Shown here: piece after piece, positions 37,666-50,405 of the stretch
Layout: every line of letters begins with the position of its first letter
How positions within the stretch are numbered: position 1 is the first letter of the stretch
Assembly: GCF_040807025.1 (NCBI RefSeq)
Contig: NC_090942.1
Span: forward strand, 41,556,911 to 41,620,910
DNA length: 64,000 nt
Direction of reading: 5' to 3'
DNA from: Struthio camelus
Taxonomy: Eukaryota; Chordata; Aves; Struthioniformes; Struthionidae
Translations under genes and position numbers: made by a program
The notes under the pieces: model-generated
What the model saw: only the letters and a program-made list of their open reading frames with translations
What the model was told of the DNA's origin: nothing
Databases searched by the model: none

Positions 37666-40600
37666 CCCTCTTATGGTAAAGTTTTCTTTCTTTAGAGTTC
37701 TTCAGGAAAAACTATTTCATGAGCTAAACCAAAAAAACTTGGTGCAAATAAAATTCAGTGAAAGTTGAATTTGGTTTTTTTTTCCCAATTCTTTGCTTAC
37801 CAAAAAGAAAAATATGACTGCAAGCCAGTTTTGGCCTTTGTTACAGTTACTGCGCCTGAAAGGAGAACAGAATGCAGATGGAGAGGACATGTTGGGTTTG
37901 GTCCATGGATTATATTGGAAAGCAGGCCATGAAATGTTGTAACATTGATTGAGTGAAAAAGAGCAGAAGAGTGCAGGGCAAGCTTATTTTCTGTGCTTTA
38001 TTTTCTGATGTGTTTTAATTATCCACATTCTCTTCTGGTCCCATCAACGTAGGATCTCCTCATAGAAAAGCATAAGAAACCAAAATGGTCTTTCCTCCAA
38101 GCCACAAAAGGTATCAGATTTAGGACTTGCTAGGTTTATGAGGAAAAACAATGTAGAAGCAAAGGTGCTCCACCAAAAGCATACTTCCAAGGGGCCAGTG
38201 TGTGCTGACTCCCTGCACTCCTGGCTTAAGGCTGATTTCAGTTAGCAGGGCAGGACACGGGGAAGGGAACTTGCTTTCTGTAGCTGAATTCCTTGAGTAG
38301 GAATGGCCTGTCTTTGCTATCTGAGCTTCTAAATCCACAGAACTAGAAGAAAATGGTGCTCAGAACTTTCTGGAACACTGGAATTGGAAACTCAGAAGAA
38401 ACGTGGTTCCATATTAAGAATCTCTCAACAACAGAGACAGTTTAAGATGGTCCTGTTGGCTTTTCCTCTCACCCTCGTGCTCGAGGCTTCTCCTTCAGCT
38501 GTGCTGCGTTGATTGGACTATGCTCCCAAGCAGATCTTTGAAATAATCCAATGTAAAAAGAAACACATTTCTGGTCTTTAAGAAAAAAAATACATATCTC
38601 ATTTTACTGATCTGTTTAGAATGTAGCCACAAAAATGGCTGAAGGGACAGGGGCAACTGAGGGGGGTATGGTGAACAGCTAAAGGGGATGGAAGTTTCCT
38701 CAGGTACTCTTCTACCCCTGCAGTTTGCGAGGCAGAAATGAGCACAGAGAGAACCTACCATAAAGGTGGGATTTTGTCATCTTTGATTTAGTTGTGTTCA
38801 GGTGCTCATTAGCAAAAATCTTTTGCTTTGATTAGTAGGGTACAGTTGAATAAACACAGTATTGTGAAAAGTTCATTGTAGCTGCTTATAATAGGTACGA
38901 AATAAATTCTCCAGACTACTCTAGCTGAGTCTAGAATTCAGCAAAACTTACAGAACTAAGTTTAAAATATTCAGAGAACTTGAATTTGTTTTCAGCAGTT
39001 CAAATTTTAGTAGTGAACTAAGAGGAAAAATTTCAAGCCTATTAAAACAATCACACAGAGCAGTTTTTCTTGATTTGGTGAATCAAACAAATTTGAAGTT
39101 TATGCACCAAATAATTTCTGAATTATGACTGTGTTTTAAAAAAAAAAATTATTTTCCAAAACTGGAAAAAAATCTCCCCCCACCCCATCAATATATCACA
39201 GGTAAAACATTTTTTCTGCTTAACGGCAAGCTCCGCTCAAGCCTTTGCCTGCAGACCACACAAGAACATACCTAAGAGAATGAAAGAAGACTCATCAAAT
39301 ACGGGCTTACAGTTGAAAATGTCGCATTACTCTGACATAGCTAAGAAATATATAATCTGGAGCAGAAAATCAACAAATCATTAGCTGCAAGACCCTAGTG
39401 ATGATTACCCTGTGAAGAGTGATACAGCTTGTATGTATCTGCTTGACATCTTTTTACAAACATAGTTTCGTTTCTTTTGACGCTGCAGCACTGTTATAAT
39501 ACAATAACAGAATAAGCATTATAAACAGTGATTGCAGCAGCCAATTTCAAATATATTTGCTGTTTTTACTTTATTCCATAGGCAGAAAAGGAATAATCGC
39601 TACCATCACCCAGCTGCTATTGCTTATTTTGAAAACTAAGGCAAATTCTGCCATTTGTATGCATCCCCAACTAATGCGTAAGTCAAAGGAAATTCCTGCA
39701 GCATTCATGATTGAAGTTTTCTGTTGCAGTTAAAGAAGTAAAACTGAGATAAAAATACGGCAGTTACCTTTAATACGTTACCATCTCATACATCACTTTA
39801 TTTAAAAAGAAAAAAATGGATAAGGCAGACGTGTTTGTGCTTTTAAAAACTTTAACCTGTCTCTAATTTTGTGTTTCACTTTTCTAAAATTCAGAAATGT
39901 AAAGAAATGATACACTTGGGCCATTAAAGAAAACGTATATTTATAGTAATGAATCACCTCACCGTGTTTGTGTATGCTACAGCCACCAGAGACTGCCCTT
40001 TACATGAGATGTACCGTATGACAATGTTGATAAGAACTTATGTTCATTACAAAGATCTGTATTTTAGCATTCTCAAGACAGTTCTGTGTTTCTTAATTAC
40101 CAAAAAGCAACTCGCCTCATTATGTTTTATAATCACAGTCTCTATATGACGTGATAAAGAACTGTTTTCAAAGTATTACAAGCTAAATAGAGCTGTCTTT
40201 TACAAACTTGCTTCTGCTACATCGTGTCTGAGGCAAGAAAATCACTATATATACTGCTGTAGTAAGTGTTTCTTAAAACTGAGTATTTGTTTTACAGTTT
40301 AGAAAACTCTGCAGGTAGCCTTAAGAGCCTGTTCAATTCATTATCATTAAATCAACAACCAGAGCTTCTTCCTGCCTTTCTCTGGCAGGATTAATGGATT
40401 TTGGCATGATTTGTGCATCTAACAGTGAAAGCTCTTGCTGGGTAAGCTAGCAAGCTTGACTGATTCTCAGTGGTGCTACTTCATAAACCTATTTTAAGGT
40501 TTTAAACTTTAACTGAAGAGTAAAGGTAATGACTTCATGCTGTTACCTTTGAATATATGATACTCTAATACAGTTATGGTTAATAAGGATAAAATATTGA

Positions 40601-41049
40601 TTATATTGTGTAGTTTATGTATGTAATTGGGTATCTAATGGATGTGGTTTATGGGATGTTTACAACATCGTGTAAACTGCCATTTTTGATGATTTAAAAG
40701 GAGATTCCACAAAACAGATTGTGTTCAATATTGAACTCCTGCATCTTTTAAGATGCTTGAAATACTAAATGATACAGAAAACTAATAAAGAGTATGATAG
40801 GAGTATAGAATTTGTATTTAAAACCACCTTATATTCAAATCAAAAAAGTCAACAATAATTATTTGATTTAAAGCTGGCTTGCTCAGGAAAGCTGTTTTCA
40901 CCTGTAAAGCATTCCAGTAACTATTGGGTTTTTCACCTTTTTAGACAACCCTAGAATCAGTATTCAGAAAAGCCTAAAGAAAGGAGAAAAGAGGAAAAAA
41001 TATTTTCAGCCTGTCTAGGCTACGTAAGAAGACTACATAAAAAGCTCAT

Positions 41050-41058
41050 GATCAAAGG
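41050..41058 (-). promoter_or_regulatory. TCF/LEF core motif
   Basis: GATCAAAGG, reverse complement of CCTTTGATC, is a full match to the optimal TCF/LEF site. About 1 kb from the next such site at 42111. Confidence 0.35.
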
Positions 41059-42110
41059 GGTCTTAAATACACGTTACTGGTGTGACAAACAACATTTTTG
41101 TCCCTTTATTAGATTTATTTTTCTTCTGAAAACTGCAGTGGCCAGTGTATAGTTTGTGAAAGAAAACTGGCAGGGTTGTATTCTTTGATTCCTAATTAAC
41201 ACCTTCAGTCTCAAAAGAGAACTAACAGAAATACCATAAAATGTTGCAGCTGCATTGTTATTCCGCTTGGTTGGTTTGTTAAAAGTCGGCTGGGCATTGG
41301 CAGCTGCAATAAAGGAAAAGCTCAATGGATGTTTTGTATTGTGCCCACTGAAGTGAAAGAAGGCAACCATTTTATTTTCAAATGGGCAGCTGCATAGTGA
41401 TGTTTAAATGGAGCTAAATGTGAGATTTACTGTTAATTTATAGTAATTGGTTATAAATAAAGTAGCAGTACAGCTTGGCTTTCATCTGTTAAAGCCATAG
41501 AACACAAATTATAGGGAAATGGGCTATGAAGGGTAAAAAATGAATAGTAAAATGCTGTAGTGTTGGAAAATGTTGCTTCAAGAAGTTACTTAAAAGGAGC
41601 TATATTCTGTTTTTATAATGCAGCAGCTACCTTGGTAGCAGCTAGCTGAGCCATTCTTCAGATCATGCTTTGAGAAGTAAAGGTACACATTGCTTTGTCT
41701 CACTATAGTGAAAATGAACGTTTTAACGCTGGGATCAAAACCAGTTCTGCCTGGAGAGTAGAGAGCTGTATTTTGGGTAGTAGAATAAAGGAGGCATTTA
41801 ACTCTAGTCAGATAAATCGCACTCACATTCAAAAAATGCAATTAGGGAAATATGTAAATCTAGATGTTTCATCAAATGCTAGCTAAGGGGTTACCGGTTC
41901 TTTCCTTGCACAATGACTGAACTAAAGAACTTTAGTGTCTGTATAAGAACCATTGTCCCAGCCCCAGAGCCTGTTGGAAGCAGAGTCCAGACTGGCCGTG
42001 GGAAATACCTACATATTTGACACAGGCCTGTTTCTGAGAGAAAAGGGGGTGGAATAGAAAGTATGGAGATTTTACTGTTGCATTCTAATCAGTCATGATC
42101 TGCCTAATTT

Positions 42111-42119
42111 GCTTTGATC
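42111..42119 (+). promoter_or_regulatory. TCF/LEF core motif
   Basis: GCTTTGATC is a full match to the optimal TCF/LEF site, near the copy at 41050. Together they form the closest pair of such sites in intron 1. Confidence 0.35.
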
Positions 42120-43418
42120 AAGAAGATAAACTAATTTTCCTATAGGCTGGGTAAAAGTAATTAGCAGTCCAATGCTTTCATGTTTTTGAAAAGGATAAAG
42201 AAAAGAAGAGCAGAAATTTGTAATGGTGGGAGCAAGTACATCTTTTTGGCTCATCTGAAAGCATTGTTAGTTGAAAATAGGATGGTGCCATAGAAGAGAG
42301 GCCCTGACTAAGGTGTTTTTTGGGCTGGGATGTCGTTATACACCATGATCTATAATTCTATGCAGCTGAAAGTTTCTGAAAGGTACTTTAACATGAAGTT
42401 TAGGGTATTTAGGTTCTATTCCCTTTTACATGGGATTTGCCTTTTCCATAAAAAGTACATCTGCTGTTCACTGAGGATGCTGTTTGATTTCCTAAGACAT
42501 TTTGGTGTCTTTTTTCGCAATTGCCTTGGAGTAATTCACAGACTGGTTAATTGAAGTCTGGATCTCTGGCCACCTTTAAATCATGAAGAGAAGGGTTTCG
42601 AAGTCCACATAACCAAAACACTGCTGGATATCCCTGTCTCCTGGTTCAGTTATGTAACAGCTGTGTAGTTCTATGAGCCTGAACTGAGACTGTTGCTCCA
42701 GCATTTACACTACGGTGTATCTCAGCTAAGTTTTTTTGGGGAGCTGTTTTCTTTGGCTCCAACCATTCTTCCATTTAAGTGTAAGTCAAGATGCCTTGGA
42801 AGAGAGCTTTAAGAGATTAAGTTACTCTATAAAATGATTAATATGTAGACATGATGAAATGCCAGGACATAGTCCTGCGGTCTTTACTCAGACAAACAGT
42901 TCTCATTCAGATACTCTTACAGAAGTCCGTGCATTGCAAAATCCCTCAATTTTAATTCTTACTTTTAAGATGAAGATTTTGTTTTCTGTACTATTAACCA
43001 TCCTAACTGTTCTTTGTTGGCTGTCAAAGAATGTGTTCCTGTAATTTTTGATATTTGATTACCACAAACCAATGATCTGATGCACTGTCACTACTAACAT
43101 GCTTATTATTATAAGGAAACAGATCTCTAAATTATCCATCATACATGACTTAGAAGAAATTACTGCACTGCTTTGGTCAGCTCTTAAATATCACGTTCAC
43201 AAATTTGGCTTACAAGGGTAGAGAAGGTATTTCAGGTGAGGGCACTGAGGGTTTAAAATATTCATTCCTTGCAGAGCCCAGACAGACCTTCCAAAAGCAC
43301 TAGGTCCTCACACTTGTACATGCTTTTGTGCTATCCAGTAATAATGTGGAGAGTAATCAAGTAATTTTAGGCTGTACTAAATGAATACCCATGTACCCAT
43401 ATTTCCTGGGCAATATGC

Positions 43419-43504
43419 TCTAGAGGACCCTGCTTGAGCAGGGAGGTTGGGCTAAATGATCTCCAGAGGTCCCTTCCAACCTCAACCGTTCTGTGATTCT
43501 GTGA
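43419..43504 (+). mobile_element. CR1 LINE 3'-end fragment
   Basis: CTAGAGGACCCTGCTTGAGC opens a fragment that continues through AATGATCTCCAGAGGTCCC and TTCCAACCTCAACCGTTCTG to two terminal ATTCTGTG-type octamers. It is in sense orientation relative to LGR5, inside intron 1. It closely matches the minus-strand copy at 2481-2567 and starts at the same consensus position. Only the 3' tail of the element is present. Confidence 0.93.
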
Positions 43505-44249
43505 AGATTAAGAACTGCATCTTCCCCCGGGTCCTCCCACCTTTTGTATGAATTTAGAAGTTTAGCAAGCGGCTACAGCCAGTGTCTGGAATAATCTCAT
43601 CCACCTACCTTGTTATAATTTGAAAGTTATATTTAGAAGGTCAGATAATCATAAGGACTCTAGTTATCATTCATGTTACGGTTGTATTATAGCCCATACT
43701 CATAATCAGGATTGTGAATTCACTATGTCAGGAACAGTTAAAATACAAAGGTAGGCTCTATAAAAACTTTCCTAGGGAAAAAATAAAAAGGCAGCTATTT
43801 ATGATGAATGGGAAAACCATTTTATGGTGTGGATAGAGAAACAGGGCATATGTTCTGTCTCAAAGACGCTTCTATTAAAAAGAAAAATCCTTTAAAGACC
43901 ACATTTGGAAAATTAATTTCTCTTGCCAGCAAGATGCATTTAATAGAACTTGCAAGAAAAAAAAAAGAGTATGTTCCAGTATGATATCACTCTTAAACTG
44001 AAGTAGATAACAGGTTTCTCAGTTGTTTCTATCTCCTAAAATATGTTGGGGTTGTGAACATCTGCAATATTTATATTCCAACCCATGTGATGCCAGCTGC
44101 AAAAGTGATGTTAGTTTGAATGTGAGAACGTGATCATGAAAATAAAAGCTGATGCAAGAGCTATAAAGAAAAGTAGCATTCGGTGAAGTACCGCTGAGAG
44201 TTGTGGTTAGCCTGGGAGTTGTTATTGTTTATGCTAAAGGAGGCAGCCC

Positions 44250-44400
44250 CGCCTGATAGGCAGAGCACTGGTCAGAGATTTAGGAGACCTGTACTCTCTT
44301 CCCGTTTTCGCTATTGCTTAGTGCCACAGCTAAATCAGTTCATCTCCCATGCCTCGGTCTCCTCAGCTCCTGAATTATAGCTAACTCTTTCTTTAGAGAG
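44250..44400 (+). mobile_element. MIR-family SINE remnant
   Basis: Segments follow the order of the mammalian/amniote MIR consensus: GCAGAGCACTGG, then AGGAGACCTG.ACTCT, then the core region (CCACAGCTAAATCAGTTCATC) and GCCTCGGTCTCCTCA. The match is diverged, as expected for an ancient tRNA-derived SINE. There is no poly-A tail or target duplication to see. The subfamily (MIR3-like) is uncertain. Confidence 0.7.
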
Positions 44401-45961
44401 TTCCTTGAAAAGTAATGAATAAACAAATATCACTGTACAAAAACACAGGAAGGAGAAGCCAGCAGCGCATAGTTACTTTAGGCCAGAGAAGATACTCCTG
44501 CCTGGAAAATTCACAGAATCACCCGCCACGCATAAACACACACATCATTCCTGTGTATGGGTGGGCAGAAGTTGCTCCTCTGGTACTCCCAGGAGAAGAG
44601 ACAGCAATTCTACCGCAAAGTTTTAAATGACACCATATTTTTCTATAGGATGTGAACTAGAGTGCAGATTCCTACATCTGTTTATTCACAAACTTGAGGA
44701 AGGGCAGAGGATTGCTTTTGTCTCCCTTTTAGAACTGCACAGAAACTAGTTTTCTAAGTCCTTAAGATTTTTCAAAAACAAAACCATGAGGAAATCAGAG
44801 GATATGCAGCCCCTACAGGAAGAAATCACTGTAATTATGAAAGCTGTCCTTCTTCTGTAGCATTCTATTTATTACAAGGTAAAGGATTTTTAAAATAATG
44901 TTCTCATTGCAATCTGGAAATCCATGATTCTCAGAATGGAGCAGAAAAAGAGCCTTAAAAGGAATTCTGTACAGTTCTGTGCTGTCAGTCAAGTTTCTAG
45001 TCCCAAAGGATTGGACATACATTTGAAGTCACATCTACGTAGTATTTTTTAGGAAGATGTGTGTGAGCTCTGCCCATGTTCTGAGCCATCTGGAAACCAT
45101 CAGCTAAGTGCTGAGCCTGAACAACTAATCTTACCAAAAAGGATGGTTCTTATCTAGAGACACCTATGAATCTGCACGGGAGAGAAACCAGCTCCATTTC
45201 ATTGGACCTAGAAGAATCCAACTACAAGACAGAAACTCACATGAAACTAGGCCCCCTAAGCAATACTTTTCATGAAGCATATCCTGAGTTTCAGAGAAAA
45301 GGGATTTCAAAAGCTCTTAAGTGAAGTTACAGCCTAGCTTGCATTCCCTTTCGGTGGGATTTTAATAATTGTTATTAAACTATCCATAATAAGTATTTTG
45401 TACTTCTAGGAAGACCTTTATATTTTTATAAAACAAAGCCCCAAAATCATGTCATAAGTCTTAACATAAACTGATAAAACTAAAGATAACTTCTCACTTT
45501 CCTGTAGAAAGGAAACTGGATTATTTCACTGAAGGAAAGGTTTGAGTAAACAACCAGGCATTACAATGATGTGCTGCAGATGTCATAAAAGTGAAGTTGT
45601 TCATCTAAGTGCTTACACCAGCCCTCATATGACTATTGTACACACGCTTTATCTTGTAATTCTGTTGTTCCTGAAATCAGCTGAGCTGGTATTCAGCTCC
45701 AGATTCAGGTGCTTATAAAATGCAGATGTCTAGTGTGAGCGAAGTGTTTTGCTCTCCCTACAGTCAGTAGAGAGCTAGTCATTGGAGAGCAGTTGACCAA
45801 AGAATGATCTAAAAATGAGATAAATCTTTCTAGATTTAACCAACTACACTAGCAGCTCAGATGCCTGTTTCACATATGGATAGCTGATGTAGGAGTATTA
45901 GGAGCCGAATTACAGTCTTGGAGCTCAAGACAATTCCTTAAGCATAGATACCTAGTTCACT

Positions 45962-45983
45962 TGAGATGCCTTAAGGCATCTCA
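45962..45983. repeat. 22-bp perfect palindrome
   Basis: The sequence is centred on CCTTAAGG with arms TGAGATGCCTT, perfect over all 11 pairs. The surrounding few hundred bases contain other short GGTGC/GCATCT motifs, suggesting it might be the core of an old palindromic repeat. Confidence 0.9.
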
Positions 45984-47310
45984 CCTGGACTTCAGCTCTA
46001 TCTTCAAAAGGCAGCAGATCTGCCATAGGTCATATGTTCTATTTGCCAGACACATTGGGGATGTCTTGGGTATTCTAGCATTTCAGATGACACTAGATGC
46101 CTGTGTTTAGCCAACTGAACTGAGCCCCTATTCTTCATTACAGCACTAGTCTGGAGCTTCATTTAGGTGCTCACACACACTTGTCTCATGCCATTTAAGG
46201 TTCTCCAGGTTTTCTGACATGTTCCCATGGGGTGAATGTGGTGCAACTTGTACAGGAAGCTTGTCCCCTACTTTGTGGAGAGTAGCAGTTGGAAGTCAGG
46301 CAGGATACCCTAGGGCACCTCAAGAAACTCTCAGATAAAAAATCTAGCTTAATTTGCTTTCAGTCAGCCAAGAGACCTATGGGATAGTGTCCCTGGGGCG
46401 GCAGATTTGGACCAGAAAAACCCTGCTGCTTAGACTTGTGTGATGATTCTTCAGATAGTTTTGCTCTGATTCATGCTGAGCATGAATATGGCATCTGTTA
46501 TGCCATATTCAAGCCATGGAGAGTTTTCACACTTAAAAACATGCAGTTCCTTCAGCTGATAGCAAGAGATGGGTTGAACATAGGTGGACAGTAAGGCAAA
46601 CAAAAGAAGCAGATGCAAGGTGTCAGCCTCAGCCATCAATGACCTGTTGACATAAGCGAGGGGATGAAAGCATGGCAGATTTGAGCTCACGTGATTTTAC
46701 TTATCTAAATCCTTGACTAGACTTTTCATAGCGCAGCAGGCTTTTTCCTTTCGACTCTACTGTAGGGAAGGACAATCTTTGTGTAGTAAAGAACGATGTC
46801 CGATGAACTTGACTGATCTCCAGTTTGGGTGTTCTTGTCATTCACTATATGTTGTCCACTATGGTGAAAAGGTCTGTTTATTCAGAAAATGAGATCTATC
46901 TCGGTAGGGGAGATTTGACAGAGATCTGTGATTCTTTTTTAATATGCAAAAACCAGCTTACTGTTCCTTCACTGGCAACTAATTAAAATTTCCCTGAAGT
47001 CTTCAGTGCCTGATTTCATTCTGTTTCTCTTCTTTTCTGTGGCACATAAACATTTTGACCTGATTATTTCAATAATAATAACGAAATACTTGGTGCCCTT
47101 CAAAATAGCTCAGAACCTTGGCTTTGCTGTTACTTATCACATAGGATGGCAGCCTGAAGATGCTGTTGTGTTTTAGTTTGTCTGTAATGATTTTCTCTGG
47201 ACAATATTTGTTGTGGACTCAGTATGTCAGAAATACCAAGCTTAGATACCAAAAAATGAGAAGGGAGAGAACACAAGTATTAACAGGATGTAAGATCAGC
47301 CCACATAAAA

Positions 47311-47334
47311 GTGTGTGTGTGTGTGTGTGTGTGT
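47311..47334. repeat. (GT)12 microsatellite
   Basis: Twelve uninterrupted GT units lie in intron 1. They are a likely length-polymorphic marker with Z-DNA potential. Confidence 0.97.
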
Positions 47335-47479
47335 CTAAGGGGCAAAGGCTGAGAGGATTTAAAGTTTGTCCATTTAGTTTGTTCAAAGGAAGCTAAATTA
47401 ATATAGTATTGTCCTGAGATATGAACATGAGGCAGTACGTAACATGTTATAAATTATTAAGCCATTTAAATGTACAAAG

Positions 47480-47502
47480 TATAGTGTTTATAAAACACTA
47501 TA
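47480..47502. repeat. 10-bp inverted repeat with 3-nt loop
   Basis: TATAGTGTTT, ATA, AAACACTATA. All ten pairs are perfect. Confidence 0.9.
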
Positions 47503-49038
47503 AAGTAAAAATGGTGAATGACGATTATTACAAAGTTCTTGTCTTTACTTTTAATAGAAAACGAACAGGAAGTCTACTGGCATCAGATTAGGGGAAAATT
47601 TGGGCTGTTTCATTAGGTGAAGCAATCAGGTTGTACTTCAATCAGTTACATTGCTGAATTAGAAGAAACCTACCTTTCTCTCTTAAAATAGTAACGTAAT
47701 TGTAAAGTTGTCAATCTGGAGTTCCTATTTGAACTGATTACACTTGATAAAAATAACAAGCCGTGACAAATAGAGGGGCTAGGTTTCAGTAATTCACTAA
47801 AGAATGTCTCTACCAAGTCTTTGTGGCAAAATGTCTTGTTTGCAGGACAAATGCAGAGTTGAAATAACAACCCATGAATACCACTGGTGAAATGGCTATG
47901 TACACAAGGTGAATGCTAAAGTTTTCCCTTCTGAATGGACCTTTTAATGCAGGCATTATCTAGGCTCTGAAAAAGTCTTCAGTGGCCTTACGTACAGATT
48001 AATGGGAAAAGCTGAGACTCATAGTTGGGCTATTTGCAGAAACAGTTTTAAAGATTTACTGATGGTTGACAAATGCCATTTAAGCTTTCAAAGCCATCAA
48101 TATGCTATTGAAAGGGATTTAGAGGGAAATCCTCCCACTATAGAAGACTAGGACTTTGAAGAATCTCAGTGGAAGCCCTTGGTCTCCCCACCCCTTCACG
48201 TCTTTCACTGGCTTCCTCCAGCATATAGAGCCCTGAAACGCGTGGCTATGGGAAAGGGGGGGGAAGGCCCCTTTCAAAGACAATAGTATATAACTGAATG
48301 TGCCAGTCTGCTTTTGTTCAGCCATGAGAACTGAATAGAACTGTTTCCAGAAAAAGTCTCTTGTGCTCATGGTCAGCTTTTCAATAGGCTTTCTGCTAAT
48401 AGATTTTTAATATGGGGGCTGGAAATGGTGAAATAGACATTTGAAAATTTTACTAAACTTGAAAAATTACCCAGAAAATATTCTCTGCCCTATAGCGTTT
48501 GTTAGCAATGCGGCCATTTCCTTCTTTAACATTGACTTTTAAAGAAAAGCAGCTCATACTTTTAAACATGTAACAAGACAAATCACCTGAGCTTTGAGTT
48601 TAGTTATTTAAAATAATGCTCTGTCTTTTTTCCACAGGCGTTTCAAGACCTGTGTCTATGCTTTTTCTTTTTCCTTTGGTAATTTAAAGTCTCATTTTCA
48701 AACCACATTCCTCTATTTAAAAAAAAGTTAGGAAAGTTAGATTAGATTAAGAAAAAGAGGTTTTGGACTTAACATCCCATCATGTTTTTGTTAAAGAGGT
48801 TTTAATTTAGGATCAGGTTGACAGAAAGCCCCCTTTTTTCCTGTGATCTGCTAAGTCTGTAGGAATTAAGAAGAAAATTCTTAATAGCTTAATAGAACTG
48901 CACAAATGAAAAAGTAGCAGAACCCTCTAGACAGCTTCTGAAATCTGGGTTTGATCATGCCAGCAAGAATACACTGAGGTTTTATTCAGGACATTTCTGC
49001 AGAGTTTGTGTTTTTCAATCAAAACTAATCTCCACAAA

Positions 49039-49061
49039 AAAAGCACCTTTGTGGTGCTTTT
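49039..49061. repeat. 9-bp hairpin
   Basis: AAAAGCACC, loop TTTGT, GGTGCTTTT. It resembles a rho-independent terminator in shape, but this is eukaryotic intronic DNA, so no terminator role is proposed. Confidence 0.8.
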
Positions 49062-50319
49062 AATAGCAGCAATATTCACGCATTAGCGTGTTGAGCTCTG
49101 CAGTGCCATCCTCTTCAATCTGCTGCAAATATGTGAAAGAGTCAAGATCCAAATTCCAGCTCGAATGCCAAGACCATGACGGAGATGGGAATCCTTCACC
49201 CATCTCATCCTCACACTGCTCCACATGCGGGATGGGAGAAGGAAGCCAGCCTGTGGGCTGAGGTAGTCTCTTATACACTATGCAGGTGTTGTGAAATGGA
49301 GCAGCAGTCAGCTTCCCACTAACTTCAAACCCATCATGAAAGGCAGACGAGGTAGATGATTGGATTTTTTAGAGTTTGGAGAATAAGATAACACCTTGAA
49401 TATGAAAGAAACATTTCTGCTTAGTGCCTGTCTCAACTTTACTTCTGTCCTATATTTCATTTCTTCCTGCACCATGTGCAAGCTAGCATCAATTTTATCA
49501 CCATTTGCAGGAGCAGAGCAGCAGCAACAGCTGTATGTGGCAGGTACTGTCTGTGCAGTTTTGTGCAAGATGGGGCCAGCGGTCATCAGCAGTTGCTGTC
49601 GTGAAGGAGGTGGGCATCGTATTCATTTGTGCTGCTTGTCCACCATCAGACAAAGTAGGCCCTAGAGAGATCTCCCAGAGTGTCATAGAGTCTAAACTTT
49701 AATTCCAAATTGTTGATTCATCTTCGTCCAGAACGAACCACCACAATGCAGGTTATTCTGAGTAATCCTTCTCTTTCCCTGGCAGAGCTAACTAGAAAGT
49801 GGAACCTAATATGAAACAAAAATTGAACAAAGGCTATGGAAAAGAGGGGTAAGAAAAGGGAAAAACAAACAGAACTGGCATACCACTTTGGTAGCAGAAC
49901 GCCAGGAATTGAGAGATACATATCCAAATAATTGGAGCAGGCATGACAAACAAAGGGAAAAGAAAATAAAGGCTCTAACAATGAGCAATGTGGATGTAAA
50001 AGAAACTGAATTAAATTGCTTCCTAACATTTTTGAACCTTCTCACTTGAAAAAAAGGTATAATGATGATTTTGTCAGCAGAAAATATCACTTTTTCCTCT
50101 CCCTTGTGATCTGAACCAATGGCATTTCTTCTTTTAACTCACTAAATTTTAGAAATAATAAAATGAAAGGACTGGAAAAATAGGTGGACATATTCCCAGT
50201 GAACCCAGCAGTGTCGCATTCACTACTCCAGGTGAAGAGGTTTGCTGCTACATGATTTCCACAACCGTGAAAAACTGCCTGTTGGGTAGAGTCTGGCTGT
50301 AGATGCTCAGAGGGGTGGG

Positions 50320-50405
50320 ATGATGTCCTACTGCCATGGGAGTCACTGAGAGTTTGGCCTCCGACTTCAGCGGAGCCAGGTGTTTACCCCCAGGCACTGT
50401 TCCTA
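50320..50405. repeat. Possible fragment of an ancient dispersed repeat
   Basis: TGGGAGTCACTGAGAGTTTG, GCCTCCGACTTCAGCGGAGC and CAGGTGTTTACCCC follow the layout of the old repeat class built around CCATTGACTTCAATGGGAG cores. The internal symmetry is only partly preserved. Confidence 0.4.

Noticed and set aside
49039..49061. Rho-independent terminator-like hairpin
   Set aside because: The shape fits, but the window is eukaryotic intronic DNA, where this signal has no such role.
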